The notes: generated by a model from the sequence alone, not told the origin. Shown: positions 1-7,476, numbered from the stretch's first letter. The stretch: 7,833 bases of DNA from an uncultured Lentisphaeria bacterium (GCA_903821255.1 CAIJKT010000321.1:1-7833), one strand, 5' to 3'. Numbers and translations: made by a program.

Positions 1-1050
1 GTCGCCGTAGCTGTAGAAACGCATTTTCGCTTTTTTCGCCAGTTCGTAGGCGGCGAGGACTTTTTCACGGTCGGCAAACGTGGAAACCAGCATCAGCAGG
101 GTGCTTTTCGGCAGATGGAAATTAGTCAGCAGCATGTCCGCGGCTTTCGGCTGATACGGCGGATAAAGAAAGATGTCAGTACTGCCGGCGCGCGGAAGCA
201 ATGCTCCGCCGCTGTCAATACAACTTTCCAGCACCCGCACCGTGGTCGTGCCCACCGCCAGGATTTTATGTCCGGACGCGTGCACGGAATTAATCATTGC
301 AACAGTTGTTTCCGGCAGCAGAAAATCTTCATGGTGCATTTTATGCTGAGCGACGTCTTCGACGGAAACCGGTTTGAAGGTGCCGGGACCGACGTGCAGC
401 GTCAGTTCAGCCTGCTTCACGCCTTTGGCGCGCAGCGCGTCCATGATCTCCGGGGTGAAATGCAGTCCGGCAGTGGGCGCGGCCACCGCGCCCGGTGCTT
501 TGGCGAAGATGGTCTGGTAGCGTTCCAGGTCGGCCGGGCTGTCTTTGCGGCGGATATACGGCGGCAGCGGGATATGTCCATATTGCCGCTGGATGCCGTC
601 GATGTCGGCGGAATCGAATTCAACCATGAAGGTTCCATCGTCAAGATGTTCTAAAACCGAAAGCCAGTCGTCGCCCGGAGCCTGATTTATGTCCGAAGGT
701 TCCAGTTTCACTCTGGTTCCCGGTGGCGTCCGCTTGCCCGGTTTGATCAGCGCTTTCCATTTTTTCCGCGCGGTGTCGGCAGGGGAGACCAGCATAATTT
801 CAACTTTGGCGGAACCGGCGGTCCCATTTTTAATTCCGTACATCCGTGCATTCATCACGCGGGTGTTGTTGAATACGATTCCATCGCCGGGATTCAGATA
901 GTTTACTATGTCGGTGAACCGGCGGATTTCACACTCGCCGGTGTGGCGGTCCAGCACCAGCATTCTGGAGGCGTCGCGGTTTGCCGCCGGATACTGCGCA
1001 ATCAGTTCCTCCGGCAGATGATAATCAAAAAGTCCGGTTGCCAGTTTCAT
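1..1050 (-). CDS. queA: QueA, S-adenosylmethionine:tRNA ribosyltransferase-isomerase (3' end cut by window edge)
   Basis: QueA is the cytoplasmic enzyme that moves the ribosyl part of SAM onto preQ1 in the tRNA wobble position and isomerises it, giving epoxyqueuosine. I translated this reading frame by hand: 350 residues with no stop, running off the left edge. The family hallmarks are in order: LFDYHLPEELIAQYP at 7-21, RDASRMLVLDR at 25-35, NNTRV at 61-65, ERYQT at 176-180, APTAGLHFT at 191-199, LHVGPGTFKPV at 218-228, GTTTVRVLES at 267-276 and TNFHLPKSTLLMLVS at 309-323. The last visible residues, FYSYGD, normally sit a few residues from the QueA C-terminus, so almost the whole protein is here. 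GAGG lies 7 nt before the ATG and supports this start. It follows the rhomboid gene by 20 bp on the same strand and probably shares its transcript. Confidence 0.97.
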   Translation of the reverse strand, partial: MKLATGLFDYHLPEELIAQYPAANRDASRMLVLDRHTGECEIRRFTDIVNYLNPGDGIVFNNTRVMNARMYGIKNGTAGSAKVEIMLVSPADTARKKWKALIKPGKRTPPGTRVKLEPSDINQAPGDDWLSVLEHLDDGTFMVEFDSADIDGIQRQYGHIPLPPYIRRKDSPADLERYQTIFAKAPGAVAAPTAGLHFTPEIMDALRAKGVKQAELTLHVGPGTFKPVSVEDVAQHKMHHEDFLLPETTVAMINSVHASGHKILAVGTTTVRVLESCIDSGGALLPRAGSTDIFLYPPYQPKAADMLLTNFHLPKSTLLMLVSTFADREKVLAAYELAKKAKMRFYSYGD

Positions 1051-1070
1051 ACAGTATCCTCAAACTCAAA

Positions 1071-1949
1071 TTAGTTTTTGCGCATTTGTTCGCGGGCTTT
1101 TTTCAATATGCCCATTTCCGCTTCCGAGAGGCTGTTAATGCCGGTATGGGAGATTTTATCCAGTATCTGGTCAAGTTCGCTCTGGGTGACTTTCTGGTCC
1201 GGATTGCGCAGATGTTCTTCATAATCGCCGACTTTTTCCGGCGGCGGCTGCCGGTGCAGCGTCCAGCCGGGCGGCGCGGTGAAGGATTTTTTACTCCCTG
1301 GAATGAGAAATCCGAACAGATCCCAGGGCACATTTTTGCCGAAGAGAAACTTGATATAGACGTAGCCGCCCAGGAAACCGCCCAGATGGGCCAGGTGGGC
1401 GATATTATCCTGCATGGAAAGTTCACTGAAAACCTCAATGACGGCATAGACCACCACCAGCGTTTTGGTTTTCATGGGAACCGGCAGAAATATCATGATG
1501 AATTCTTTATCCGGATAAAGCATGGCGGTGGCGAGCATGATGCCGAACAGCGCGCCGCTGGCGCCGACCAGAACCGCCGGCGAATCCCAGTTAAACAGCA
1601 TCCACAGCAGATTGCCGCAGACGCCGCTGATAAAATAAAGTGTTACAAAACGTCTGGCGCCCAGCACCGGGGCGACGATAGTGCCAAACAGATATAGGCC
1701 CCACATGTTAAACAGCAAATGCATGATATTGACTTTGGAGTGCAGAAACATGGCGGTCACAAACTGCCATAGCTTTAAACTTTTTATTCCGAAGGTGGAC
1801 ATGGATAGTTCGGAGTAAAGCCAGGAATCGCCGGGGATCAGCAGAAATACGAAAACATTGATGGCGATAAGGACGAAGACGGCTTTGACGCCGCCGGCTG
1901 CCCGTTCACTGCCGTCTTGCGGCGACATATAATTTCGATCAGATAACAT
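1071..1949 (-). CDS. Rhomboid family intramembrane serine protease
   Basis: A 292-residue polytopic inner-membrane protein of the rhomboid family, which cuts transmembrane segments of substrate proteins inside the bilayer. The catalytic Ser is S131 in GASGALFG (129-136) and the catalytic His is H188 in AHLGGFLGG (187-195). The conserved HLLFN of the oxyanion region is at 77-81, just after WQFVTAMFLH (61-70). I see about six hydrophobic segments between residues 22 and 205. After them comes a hydrophilic tail with a conserved-looking SELDQILDKISHTGINSLSE stretch (257-276), a short C-terminal helix of a kind I associate with some PVC and Bacteroidota rhomboids; its role is unknown to me. I chose the ATG at 1949 because AGAGG lies 11 nt upstream and a strong promoter sits at 1992-2020. 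The longer frame from 2033 has no ribosome binding site and would begin upstream of that promoter. The substrate cannot be deduced. Confidence 0.93.
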   Translation of the reverse strand: MLSDRNYMSPQDGSERAAGGVKAVFVLIAINVFVFLLIPGDSWLYSELSMSTFGIKSLKLWQFVTAMFLHSKVNIMHLLFNMWGLYLFGTIVAPVLGARRFVTLYFISGVCGNLLWMLFNWDSPAVLVGASGALFGIMLATAMLYPDKEFIMIFLPVPMKTKTLVVVYAVIEVFSELSMQDNIAHLAHLGGFLGGYVYIKFLFGKNVPWDLFGFLIPGSKKSFTAPPGWTLHRQPPPEKVGDYEEHLRNPDQKVTQSELDQILDKISHTGINSLSEAEMGILKKAREQMRKN

Positions 1950-1991
1950 AGCAGGGAAAACCTCTGAAATAAATATTAAAAAGTAATTCAT

Positions 1992-2020
1992 AATATAGTC
2001 CGCAAAACCGCAAACTTCAA
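1992..2020 (-). promoter_or_regulatory. Sigma70-like promoter for rhomboid-queA
   Basis: Read on the minus strand, TTGAAG (2015-2020) and TATATT (1992-1997) are separated by exactly 17 bp. They match the consensus hexamers at 4/6 and 5/6. Transcription would start near 1985 and give a leader of about 35 nt before the ATG at 1949. This placement rules out the upstream ATG at 2033 as the main start. It is read by eye only. Confidence 0.55.
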
Positions 2021-2126
2021 AAAATGTCCTCATTAAAAGCGCAAATTCTAAAACGGTTGCAGTCTGAATGCCGTTTCACATCTTTCATCCCGGTTGAATT
2101 TTATTAAAACTGGCGGAAGTTCAGCC

Positions 2127-2154
2127 TTGCAGTTGTTTTTAACAAGGATATATT
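2127..2154 (+). promoter_or_regulatory. Possible promoter of the small exported protein gene
   Basis: TTGCAG (2127-2132), a 16-bp spacer and TATATT (2149-2154) precede the 2232 gene by about 77 bp. The -35 match is weak (3/6). The spacer is bracketed by a 5-bp inverted repeat, CCTTG (2125-2129) and CAAGG (2143-2147), which could be an operator or chance. Confidence 0.3.
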
Positions 2155-2231
2155 AAGGCGATTCTGATGTAGATTTTCCGGGCAATTTTAAGTTTAATCA
2201 TTTATAGCGCAAAAAAGGAAGGGTAGTCGCA

Positions 2232-2858
2232 ATGAGAAAAATTTGCTGTCTGTGTGCAGTTTTCATGATGGCCTGTTCAGCGGCGTTTTGTGCCGACGAA
2301 GCCAAGAGTTCAACTACAGAACAACAAGCCTTGACTTCCGGCTTTGACAGAAGCCGTCCGAACCAGTTTGTCGAAAATATGAAAATGGTCGGCCGTTATG
2401 CGGTTTTGTATATTCCCAACCGCCTGCTTGACGCTTCGGACATTGTTTCCATGGAAATCGGGTTCGGCGGTGAAGTGGCTGCGCAGTTTCAGGCAACCCG
2501 GTACTTGCAGTTTGGCGGAGCGCACGGCTGCAATTATTTTCTTACCAAGGGCTTTGACCAGCAGTGCGGCGGCGGCTATCGCGACGGCACCAGTTTCGGC
2601 ATGATTTGTTTCGCCACGGATAATGTAGTCATTGACGACACTTTCGGTTACGTCCGCAAAACCGTGGTTGATTCCGGAGGTTTCAGGCTTGCCAATTTCC
2701 GCGCTGATGCGTACAAGGATAACGACATTGATTTCTGGGCCATCGGCGGCCGTTTCGGCTGGCTGTGTGATTTCGGAGTTGCCGTCCACCCGGTAGAGAT
2801 CGTGGACTTTATTACCAGCTGTTTCTGCTATGACCTCAGGAAAGACGATTTTAAATAG
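2232..2858 (+). CDS. Small Cys-rich exported protein of unknown function
   Basis: A 208-residue protein I cannot place in a named family. The start is well supported: AAGGAAGGG ends 8 nt before the ATG. Residues 1-21 are a signal peptide (positive MRK, a hydrophobic core, cleavage probably after A21). MMAC at 12-15 also resembles a loose lipobox, so a lipoprotein is possible. The mature part has a polar linker (22-45), then alternating short hydrophobic and Gly-rich stretches typical of beta structure (54-130: GRYAVLYIPNRLLDASD, MEIGFGGEVAAQFQATRYLQFGG). It ends in a distinctive segment, WAIGGRFGWLCDFGVAVHPV (169-188), followed by EIVDFITSCFCYDLRKDDF. Cysteines at 100, 112, 126, 179, 197 and 199 could form disulfides. 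The layout suggests a periplasmic or outer-membrane-associated protein. I have an uncorroborated impression that similar proteins with an HP-EI-DFI ending occur in other PVC-like genomes. It seems to be a single-gene unit. Confidence 0.85.
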   Translation: MRKICCLCAVFMMACSAAFCADEAKSSTTEQQALTSGFDRSRPNQFVENMKMVGRYAVLYIPNRLLDASDIVSMEIGFGGEVAAQFQATRYLQFGGAHGCNYFLTKGFDQQCGGGYRDGTSFGMICFATDNVVIDDTFGYVRKTVVDSGGFRLANFRADAYKDNDIDFWAIGGRFGWLCDFGVAVHPVEIVDFITSCFCYDLRKDDFK

Positions 2859-2888
2859 CTGCTGTTGCCATACCAGTTTTAATTTGTT

Positions 2889-2928
2889 CCGGCGGACGCC
2901 TTAACAGGTTTCTGCCGGTTTGAATTTT
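2889..2928 (+). terminator. Possible weak rho-independent terminator
   Basis: CCGGCGGA (2889-2896) can pair with TCTGCCGG (2911-2918) as an 8-bp stem with one G-U pair and a 14-nt loop. The stem is followed by an interrupted T-rich run (2919-2928). It lies 30 nt after the stop of the exported-protein gene and before the glycosyltransferase gene, where a terminator would be expected. The large loop and broken T run make it weak. Confidence 0.3.
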
Positions 2929-2982
2929 AAAGAATGATGCTGTTGATTTTCATGTTAACAATATAGAGACGAGAGATCAAAT

Positions 2983-4632
2983 ATGCCGCGTTATGAAGAA
3001 AAAGCTCCAGGATGGATTGCGGCGGCGCTGGTTCTGGTTACAGCTTTCCTGATTATCTACTCCCCGTGGCAGTTGAGTGACAGAGAACTCTACTGGCAGG
3101 AAGGATATTTTGCGGCGCAGGCAATGGAAATGGACTATTTCATGCCGATGACCTTTGCCCATGGCATGGTTATTCAGGACTCGTTTCCGCTTTTTCCATG
3201 GTTTGCGGCTGTTGTTCATAACGAATTCGGTTTGTCCATGGAAATGACGCTGCGGCTGATTTCGATAATCGCGCTGGGGGTGATTGCCGTTCTGGTCTGG
3301 TTTGCCGCAGGCAGCGCCGGCGGAATCCAGGCGGCGGCGGTTGCCGCCGCGATGATGATCAGCACCAGCGTAGTTATCGAAAAAGGTATTGAAGGATACC
3401 CGCATACGCTGATGCTGCTGGCCTTGACCGCCGCATGGTTTTCCTGGTTCATGCTTGGCGTCGGCAGAAGCAACTGGAGCGGCGCGTGGGCGGCGTCTCT
3501 TTACTTTGCCGGCACTGCTTTTTACGTTTTCGGGCCGTCTGCCCTGATATATTTCTTTTTCCCGATGATTTTCATGCGCCGTCCGCTGACCATCTGGACT
3601 AAAATGAATAAACCCGGATTTTATATCGGCCTGGCGGTGCTGGTCGGATTTATTATGCTATGGGCGTTGCCGCATATTATGTTTGCCAATACTTTTCCGT
3701 TCAAATCTCTGGAATTTGAACCGAATTCCATGTCGGCCTACCTGGAGCATCTGGCCACTTTTCCGTTCGATGTCGCAATCCGGCTGATGCCGTGGACGAT
3801 CCTGGCATGGGCTCCGTTCTGTGTTGAATATTTTCCGCTGGATAAAACTCCGATTTTCAGCCGTTTCCTGCGAATTATCGTAATATCCCTGTTTTTTCTG
3901 CTCTGGATCAGTCCGTTTACGGAACCGCGGGATATTATGATGCTGATTCCGCCGCTGGCGGTTATGACCGGCATCAACTACTGGCTGGTGGTCAGGCGCT
4001 ACGGGGACAAGCTGCTGATGATGATGAAACTGCTTTCATTTCCGGTATTTATCGTCGGCTGCATGATTATCATTTTTTATCTGCTCCCCGTAGACTGGTG
4101 GAACAGTATTTTCCCCATGCAGAAAGGCATTGGTTTCCGGAGTAATCACAAATATATCATTATCGGCATGATATGGGGGATGCTGGCGGTGGCTGTCGGC
4201 ATCGCCTTGATTCATGTGAAAATACGGCCTTACCTCTGGGCATACTTTCTGATTATCGTCTGTGCGGTAATGTTCTTTTTCTGGTCTTTGATTCACCCGT
4301 ACAAAGCGCAGGACCAGACGAGAAAGAATCTGGGACGGGAACTGCGGGCCGCTCTGTCTGCTGAAGGCGTTACGGAAAAAGATACCGTCTATACCGGACC
4401 GAATCTGGGGCTTTACGGCGAATGCTTCTACATGGGCGGCAAAATCGTCACGATGAATTCTGTTGAAGAGATTCCCGCGGATCAGAAGGTGGTCTATCTT
4501 ATCAGCACCGAGTTTCCGCAAGTTCCGGAACGCCGCTGGCGCAATCTGCTGCCCAACCAGAAAACATATAAAGACAAGCGCATTTGCCTCTGGCAGGGCA
4601 TCAAGCTTGAGAAGAAAAAAACTTTAAAATGA
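2983..4632 (+). CDS. Divergent GT39/ArnT-like integral membrane glycosyltransferase
   Basis: A 549-residue inner-membrane protein with roughly eleven to thirteen hydrophobic spans (from 12-29 to about 420-437) and a soluble C-terminal domain (about 441-549). The topology fits GT-C glycosyltransferases, which move a sugar from a polyprenyl-phosphate donor to a lipid, glycan or protein on the outer face of the membrane. QEGYFAAQAMEM at 39-50 lines up with the first-loop DE-x9-M motif of ArnT/PMT enzymes, and EPRDIMMLIPPLAVMTG at 314-330 with the later K-R-x-Y-x-L-P-x-Y-P-A-L region. The usual Asp-Glu is Gln-Glu here (39-40), and the E-K-P motif is replaced by S-F-P (67-69), so activity is uncertain. 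The C-terminal VYTGPNLGLYGECFYMGG (469-486) resembles the same region of the glycosyltransferase at 5677-7395. The start has only a weak GAGAG upstream. The stop overlaps the start of rlmN (ATGA). A GT-C fold with unknown acceptor is likely; a non-catalytic role is possible. Confidence 0.8.
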   Translation: MPRYEEKAPGWIAAALVLVTAFLIIYSPWQLSDRELYWQEGYFAAQAMEMDYFMPMTFAHGMVIQDSFPLFPWFAAVVHNEFGLSMEMTLRLISIIALGVIAVLVWFAAGSAGGIQAAAVAAAMMISTSVVIEKGIEGYPHTLMLLALTAAWFSWFMLGVGRSNWSGAWAASLYFAGTAFYVFGPSALIYFFFPMIFMRRPLTIWTKMNKPGFYIGLAVLVGFIMLWALPHIMFANTFPFKSLEFEPNSMSAYLEHLATFPFDVAIRLMPWTILAWAPFCVEYFPLDKTPIFSRFLRIIVISLFFLLWISPFTEPRDIMMLIPPLAVMTGINYWLVVRRYGDKLLMMMKLLSFPVFIVGCMIIIFYLLPVDWWNSIFPMQKGIGFRSNHKYIIIGMIWGMLAVAVGIALIHVKIRPYLWAYFLIIVCAVMFFFWSLIHPYKAQDQTRKNLGRELRAALSAEGVTEKDTVYTGPNLGLYGECFYMGGKIVTMNSVEEIPADQKVVYLISTEFPQVPERRWRNLLPNQKTYKDKRICLWQGIKLEKKKTLK

Positions 4633-5693
4633 GCGCCGTGAATAAAAAGCTGCTTTGTTCCCTTACGGCCGATGAGGTCAAGGCATGGGTTGCCGCGCAT
4701 GGCGCTCCGGCTTTCCGCGCGGCTCAAATTCTGGGCTGGATCTACAGGAAGAGAATTATTACTCCAAACTTGATGAGCAATCTGCCGCCCGATCTGCGGC
4801 AGGCGCTAAGTGAAGATTTCATCTGTGCTTCCTCCGCCATTGAAAGCGAAGCGGCCGCCGGCGACGGCACCGTGAAACTGCTGCTGCGGCTGCACGACGG
4901 CGAAGCCGTGGAGATGGTGATTATCCCCGCCCCGGACAGAATGACGTTCTGTCTGAGCACTCAGGTCGGATGTCCGGTACAGTGCCGTTTCTGCGCCAGC
5001 GGTGCCGACGGCCTGGTCAGGAATCTGGATGCAGGCGAAATGCTTGAACAGTTTTTTCACGGCTGCGCCAAAATCGGCGGACTGCCGGATAACATTGTGT
5101 TCATGGGCATTGGCGAAGGCCTGCTCAATTTCAGCAATCTTGAAAAGGCTGTCCGGCTGCTCTGCGATCCGGAATATGTCGGCCTGGGGGTGCGCCGGAT
5201 TACCGTTTCCACCAGCGGTTTTGTGCCCGGCATGCGCCAGTTGGCCGATCTCGGGCGTCAGGTGAATCTGGCTGTTTCGCTCCATGCCCCTGACGATGCC
5301 ACGCGCGCGGCGCTTATCCCCGATAAGCTGCGTTACCCGATTAAGGAAATCCTTGCCGCCTGCGAATATTACCGTGAGAAAACCGGGCGGATGATTACTT
5401 TTGAATATACCCTGATTGACGGCATTAATGACAAATCCGGCGATGCCGAAAAGCTCGCAGTTATTGCTAAACGCATGCATGCCAAAGTCAACCTGATTCC
5501 CTATAATCAGACAACCCCGGATTTTCACCGCCCGTCCGATAAAGTGATCCGCAACTTTCAAGCCATTCTTGAACGCTATGACATTCAAGTCACGCTCCGC
5601 ATGGAAAAGGGATCGAAAGTGAGCGCCGCCTGCGGCCAGCTTCGCGCAAAACACTCATCCGGGGGAAGTAACCGGGTTACTGCTGATCTTTAG
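4629..5693 (+). CDS. rlmN: RlmN-family radical SAM adenine-C2 methyltransferase (variant motifs)
   Basis: A 354-residue cytoplasmic enzyme. RlmN methylates C2 of A2503 in 23S rRNA and A37 in some tRNAs, using two SAM molecules and a [4Fe-4S] cluster. The cluster cysteines C115, C119 and C122 (Cys-x3-Cys-x2-Cys) are present. So are the two catalytic cysteines: C108, seven residues before the cluster as in E. coli, and C335 in SAACGQL near the C-terminus. Further family marks are VEMVIIP (94-100), SLHAPDD (217-223) and VNLIPYNQ (287-294). Two sites differ from the usual pattern: FMGIGEGLLNF (158-168) has Gly where most RlmN have Pro after GE, and the cluster loop reads CASGADG rather than C-S/A-T-G. 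It may therefore be a divergent orthologue or a second paralogue; Cfr is less likely. The start overlaps the stop of the upstream glycosyltransferase in ATGA, and only a weak GAGAAG lies 14 nt upstream, which suggests coupled translation. Its 3' end overlaps the opposing gene by 17 bp. Confidence 0.93.
   Translation: MSAVNKKLLCSLTADEVKAWVAAHGAPAFRAAQILGWIYRKRIITPNLMSNLPPDLRQALSEDFICASSAIESEAAAGDGTVKLLLRLHDGEAVEMVIIPAPDRMTFCLSTQVGCPVQCRFCASGADGLVRNLDAGEMLEQFFHGCAKIGGLPDNIVFMGIGEGLLNFSNLEKAVRLLCDPEYVGLGVRRITVSTSGFVPGMRQLADLGRQVNLAVSLHAPDDATRAALIPDKLRYPIKEILAACEYYREKTGRMITFEYTLIDGINDKSGDAEKLAVIAKRMHAKVNLIPYNQTTPDFHRPSDKVIRNFQAILERYDIQVTLRMEKGSKVSAACGQLRAKHSSGGSNRVTADL
5667..5681. repeat. 15-bp palindrome at the convergent gene ends
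   Basis: AGTAACC (5667-5673) and GGTTACT (5675-5681) are perfect inverted copies around one G. The palindrome lies inside the last codons of rlmN and covers the stop codon of the opposing glycosyltransferase gene. As RNA it would form a 5-bp stem with a 5-nt loop and no following T run on either strand, so it is not a typical terminator. It may be chance. Confidence 0.4.
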
Positions 5694-7395
5694 TCCGGTA
5701 AAGCGTCAGCGGATATTGATGACCTTCTACCGTTTTTTCCAATTGCTCCATCCGGGATTTTATATTGTCAGGCAACTGCATTATCCGGTGTTCGGGAGCT
5801 ATGATGAATTTGAATTTAAAGCTTTGCTTTTCCACATCATAAAAATCGGGAATTTTTGAACAGCGCACATAATCCCGTCCGATGTAGAATACCGCTTCGT
5901 CAACCCATGAACCGTAATAGCCGACGACTGCATTTTCCGGCAGATGGGTTAATGCGGTTTGGCAGAATGGTTTGGTTGTCTTGAACTCACTGGTGACCGG
6001 ATCAAGCCAGAGATAATACCAGACAAAAAGAATCAGCAAAACTGTAAGTAAAATATTTGTTGCCGGCAGTATTTTGCCCTGTTCACATAATTTCCCCAGC
6101 AGATACAGCAACCCCAGCAGCAGTGCCGCGACGGTGATAGTAATAATGAAGTGTTGATTTAACAAATCACTTGTCTGGATAATGGACATTCCGTCCCGGT
6201 CGGGGAAATGGGCTATTTTTTGATCTATGCTGAATTGTCCGATTTGGCACAGGACGCCGGTTCGCAATAATCCGGCGGTGATAATTGTAATCCCCAGCAG
6301 ACTGAACCAGCATATTTTCCAGTACCTGGACAATTTAGGCCGTCTTTCAGATACCAGAATCAGATAACGTCCCAGCAATATCGCCAGCGCCGGATAAAGC
6401 GGCAGTATGTAATCTCCCCGCTTGATCGCCGACAAACTGAAAAAAAAGAATACCGTCAGCGTCCATGATAACAGGAACCATGTAGCCGGGCGCAGCGACA
6501 TGAATTTTCCGCGAAATGAATAAAGACAGAATGGCGTCAGGAATGACCAGGGTAATGCACCTGCGAATAATTTCGGAAAGTAATAAAAAAAGGTTTTGCG
6601 TTTTCCTTCACAATAGGTGGTATTGATGCCAAGGAAACGGTCAATATTCTGATTCCATAAAAAATCCCAGGCAAACTCTCCCTTTGTCCGGACGTTTTCA
6701 TAAACGTACCAGGGCATGTTAATCAGTAATCCGATAAATAATCCGCTGACCGGTTTAAGTTCCCATATAATTCGCCAGTTTCTCTCCTTGACTACCAGGA
6801 ACAGAACGGTTAGTCCGGCCAATACTGCCGAAACCGGTCCTTTGACCAGTACACTTAACCCCAATACGATGTAAAACAGATACAGACGCCAGTCCGGTTT
6901 TCGTTTTTCAAAATATCCTAAATACAGTAAAAGCATTGATAACGTATAAAATGCGCATAGAACAATGTCAATTCTGGCAATTCTGCCGAGATTGACAAAA
7001 CTAAGCATGGTGGCAAGCATGTATCCGGCCAGCAGTCCGGTGCCGGCACCATAAATTCTGCTGCCAAGCCAGCATGTAAGAATAACCGTGATAATTGCGG
7101 AAATCACGGAAGGCAGACGCACACTGAATTCATTAACTCCGAAAACTTTTCCGGAAACAGCATAAAACCAATAGGTCATGATGGGTTTTTCTGTTTCAGG
7201 TTCCCCTGCAATTTCAACATTGAGATAATTGCCGGTTTTCAGCATATTACGCGCTACAATCGCGGCACGGCCCTCCTGCGCTGAATATATGCCGGTTCCG
7301 CCGATGTTGATGAAGAAAATCACACAGGTATAGGATATGAGCAAAGCCCATTGACGCGCCGTTTTGTCAAAAAAATTCCACTTAAATTCTATCAT
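5677..7395 (-). CDS. GT39/ArnT-like integral membrane glycosyltransferase
   Basis: A 572-residue inner-membrane protein with about twelve hydrophobic spans, close to the usual size of ArnT-type enzymes. These use polyprenyl-phosphate sugars to glycosylate lipid A, other envelope lipids or proteins on the periplasmic face. The family landmarks are in order: AQEGRAAIVARNML (39-52) in the first large loop, ETEKPIMTYWFYA (67-79) with the E-K-P motif, GRIARIDIVLCAF (137-149) with the conserved Arg-x-Asp, LVKGPVSAVLAGL (183-195), NMPWYVYENV (226-235), NIDRFLG (250-256), FYYFPKLFAGALPWSF (270-285) and KRGDYILPLYPALAILLG (325-342). The soluble C-terminal part (about 465-572) contains VVGYYGSWVDEAVFYIGRDY. 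The usual Asp of the DE pair is Gln40. The ATG at 7395 is the first in frame; only a weak AGG precedes it at 12 nt. The gene converges on rlmN and has a plausible promoter at 7449-7476. The sugar and acceptor are unknown. Confidence 0.92.
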   Translation of the reverse strand: MIEFKWNFFDKTARQWALLISYTCVIFFINIGGTGIYSAQEGRAAIVARNMLKTGNYLNVEIAGEPETEKPIMTYWFYAVSGKVFGVNEFSVRLPSVISAIITVILTCWLGSRIYGAGTGLLAGYMLATMLSFVNLGRIARIDIVLCAFYTLSMLLLYLGYFEKRKPDWRLYLFYIVLGLSVLVKGPVSAVLAGLTVLFLVVKERNWRIIWELKPVSGLFIGLLINMPWYVYENVRTKGEFAWDFLWNQNIDRFLGINTTYCEGKRKTFFYYFPKLFAGALPWSFLTPFCLYSFRGKFMSLRPATWFLLSWTLTVFFFFSLSAIKRGDYILPLYPALAILLGRYLILVSERRPKLSRYWKICWFSLLGITIITAGLLRTGVLCQIGQFSIDQKIAHFPDRDGMSIIQTSDLLNQHFIITITVAALLLGLLYLLGKLCEQGKILPATNILLTVLLILFVWYYLWLDPVTSEFKTTKPFCQTALTHLPENAVVGYYGSWVDEAVFYIGRDYVRCSKIPDFYDVEKQSFKFKFIIAPEHRIMQLPDNIKSRMEQLEKTVEGHQYPLTLYRTKDQQ

Positions 7396-7431
7396 AATTT
7401 CGTTATGCCTGAATCAATAACATAATCAAGT

Positions 7432-7445
7432 CCAACGCGCGCTGG
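7432..7445. repeat. Near-perfect GC-rich palindrome, possible operator
   Basis: CCAACGC GCGCTGG is self-complementary except for one pair. It is a GC-rich island in AT-rich sequence, 37 bp before the minus-strand glycosyltransferase start. It falls where transcription would begin from the candidate promoter at 7449-7476, which is a fitting place for a repressor site. Inference only. Confidence 0.3.
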
Positions 7446-7448
7446 GTT

Positions 7449-7476
7449 ATTGTAATTATTTATAACATGATTTAAA
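7449..7476 (-). promoter_or_regulatory. Candidate promoter for the minus-strand glycosyltransferase
   Basis: On the minus strand TTTAAA (7471-7476; 4/6 to the -35 consensus) is followed after 16 bp by TACAAT (7449-7454; 5/6 to the -10 consensus). The implied leader is about 45 nt. AT-rich surroundings make chance matches common. Confidence 0.35.

Noticed and set aside
115..654. 179-codon open frame on the plus strand
   Set aside because: Antisense to queA, which is clearly identified on the other strand.
981..1697. 238-codon open frame on the plus strand
   Set aside because: Antisense to the rhomboid gene and the start of queA; a shadow of their codon use.
1950..2033. Upstream in-frame ATGs that would extend the rhomboid protein by up to 28 residues
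   Set aside because: No ribosome binding site precedes them, and a good promoter (1992-2020) lies inside this stretch.
2943..2967. Promoter before the 2983 gene (TTGATT and TATAGA)
   Set aside because: The spacer is only 13 bp and no better pair with normal spacing was found.
4806..5654. 282-codon open frame on the minus strand
   Set aside because: It lies wholly antisense to rlmN, whose motifs are unmistakable, and its translation shows no recognisable family.
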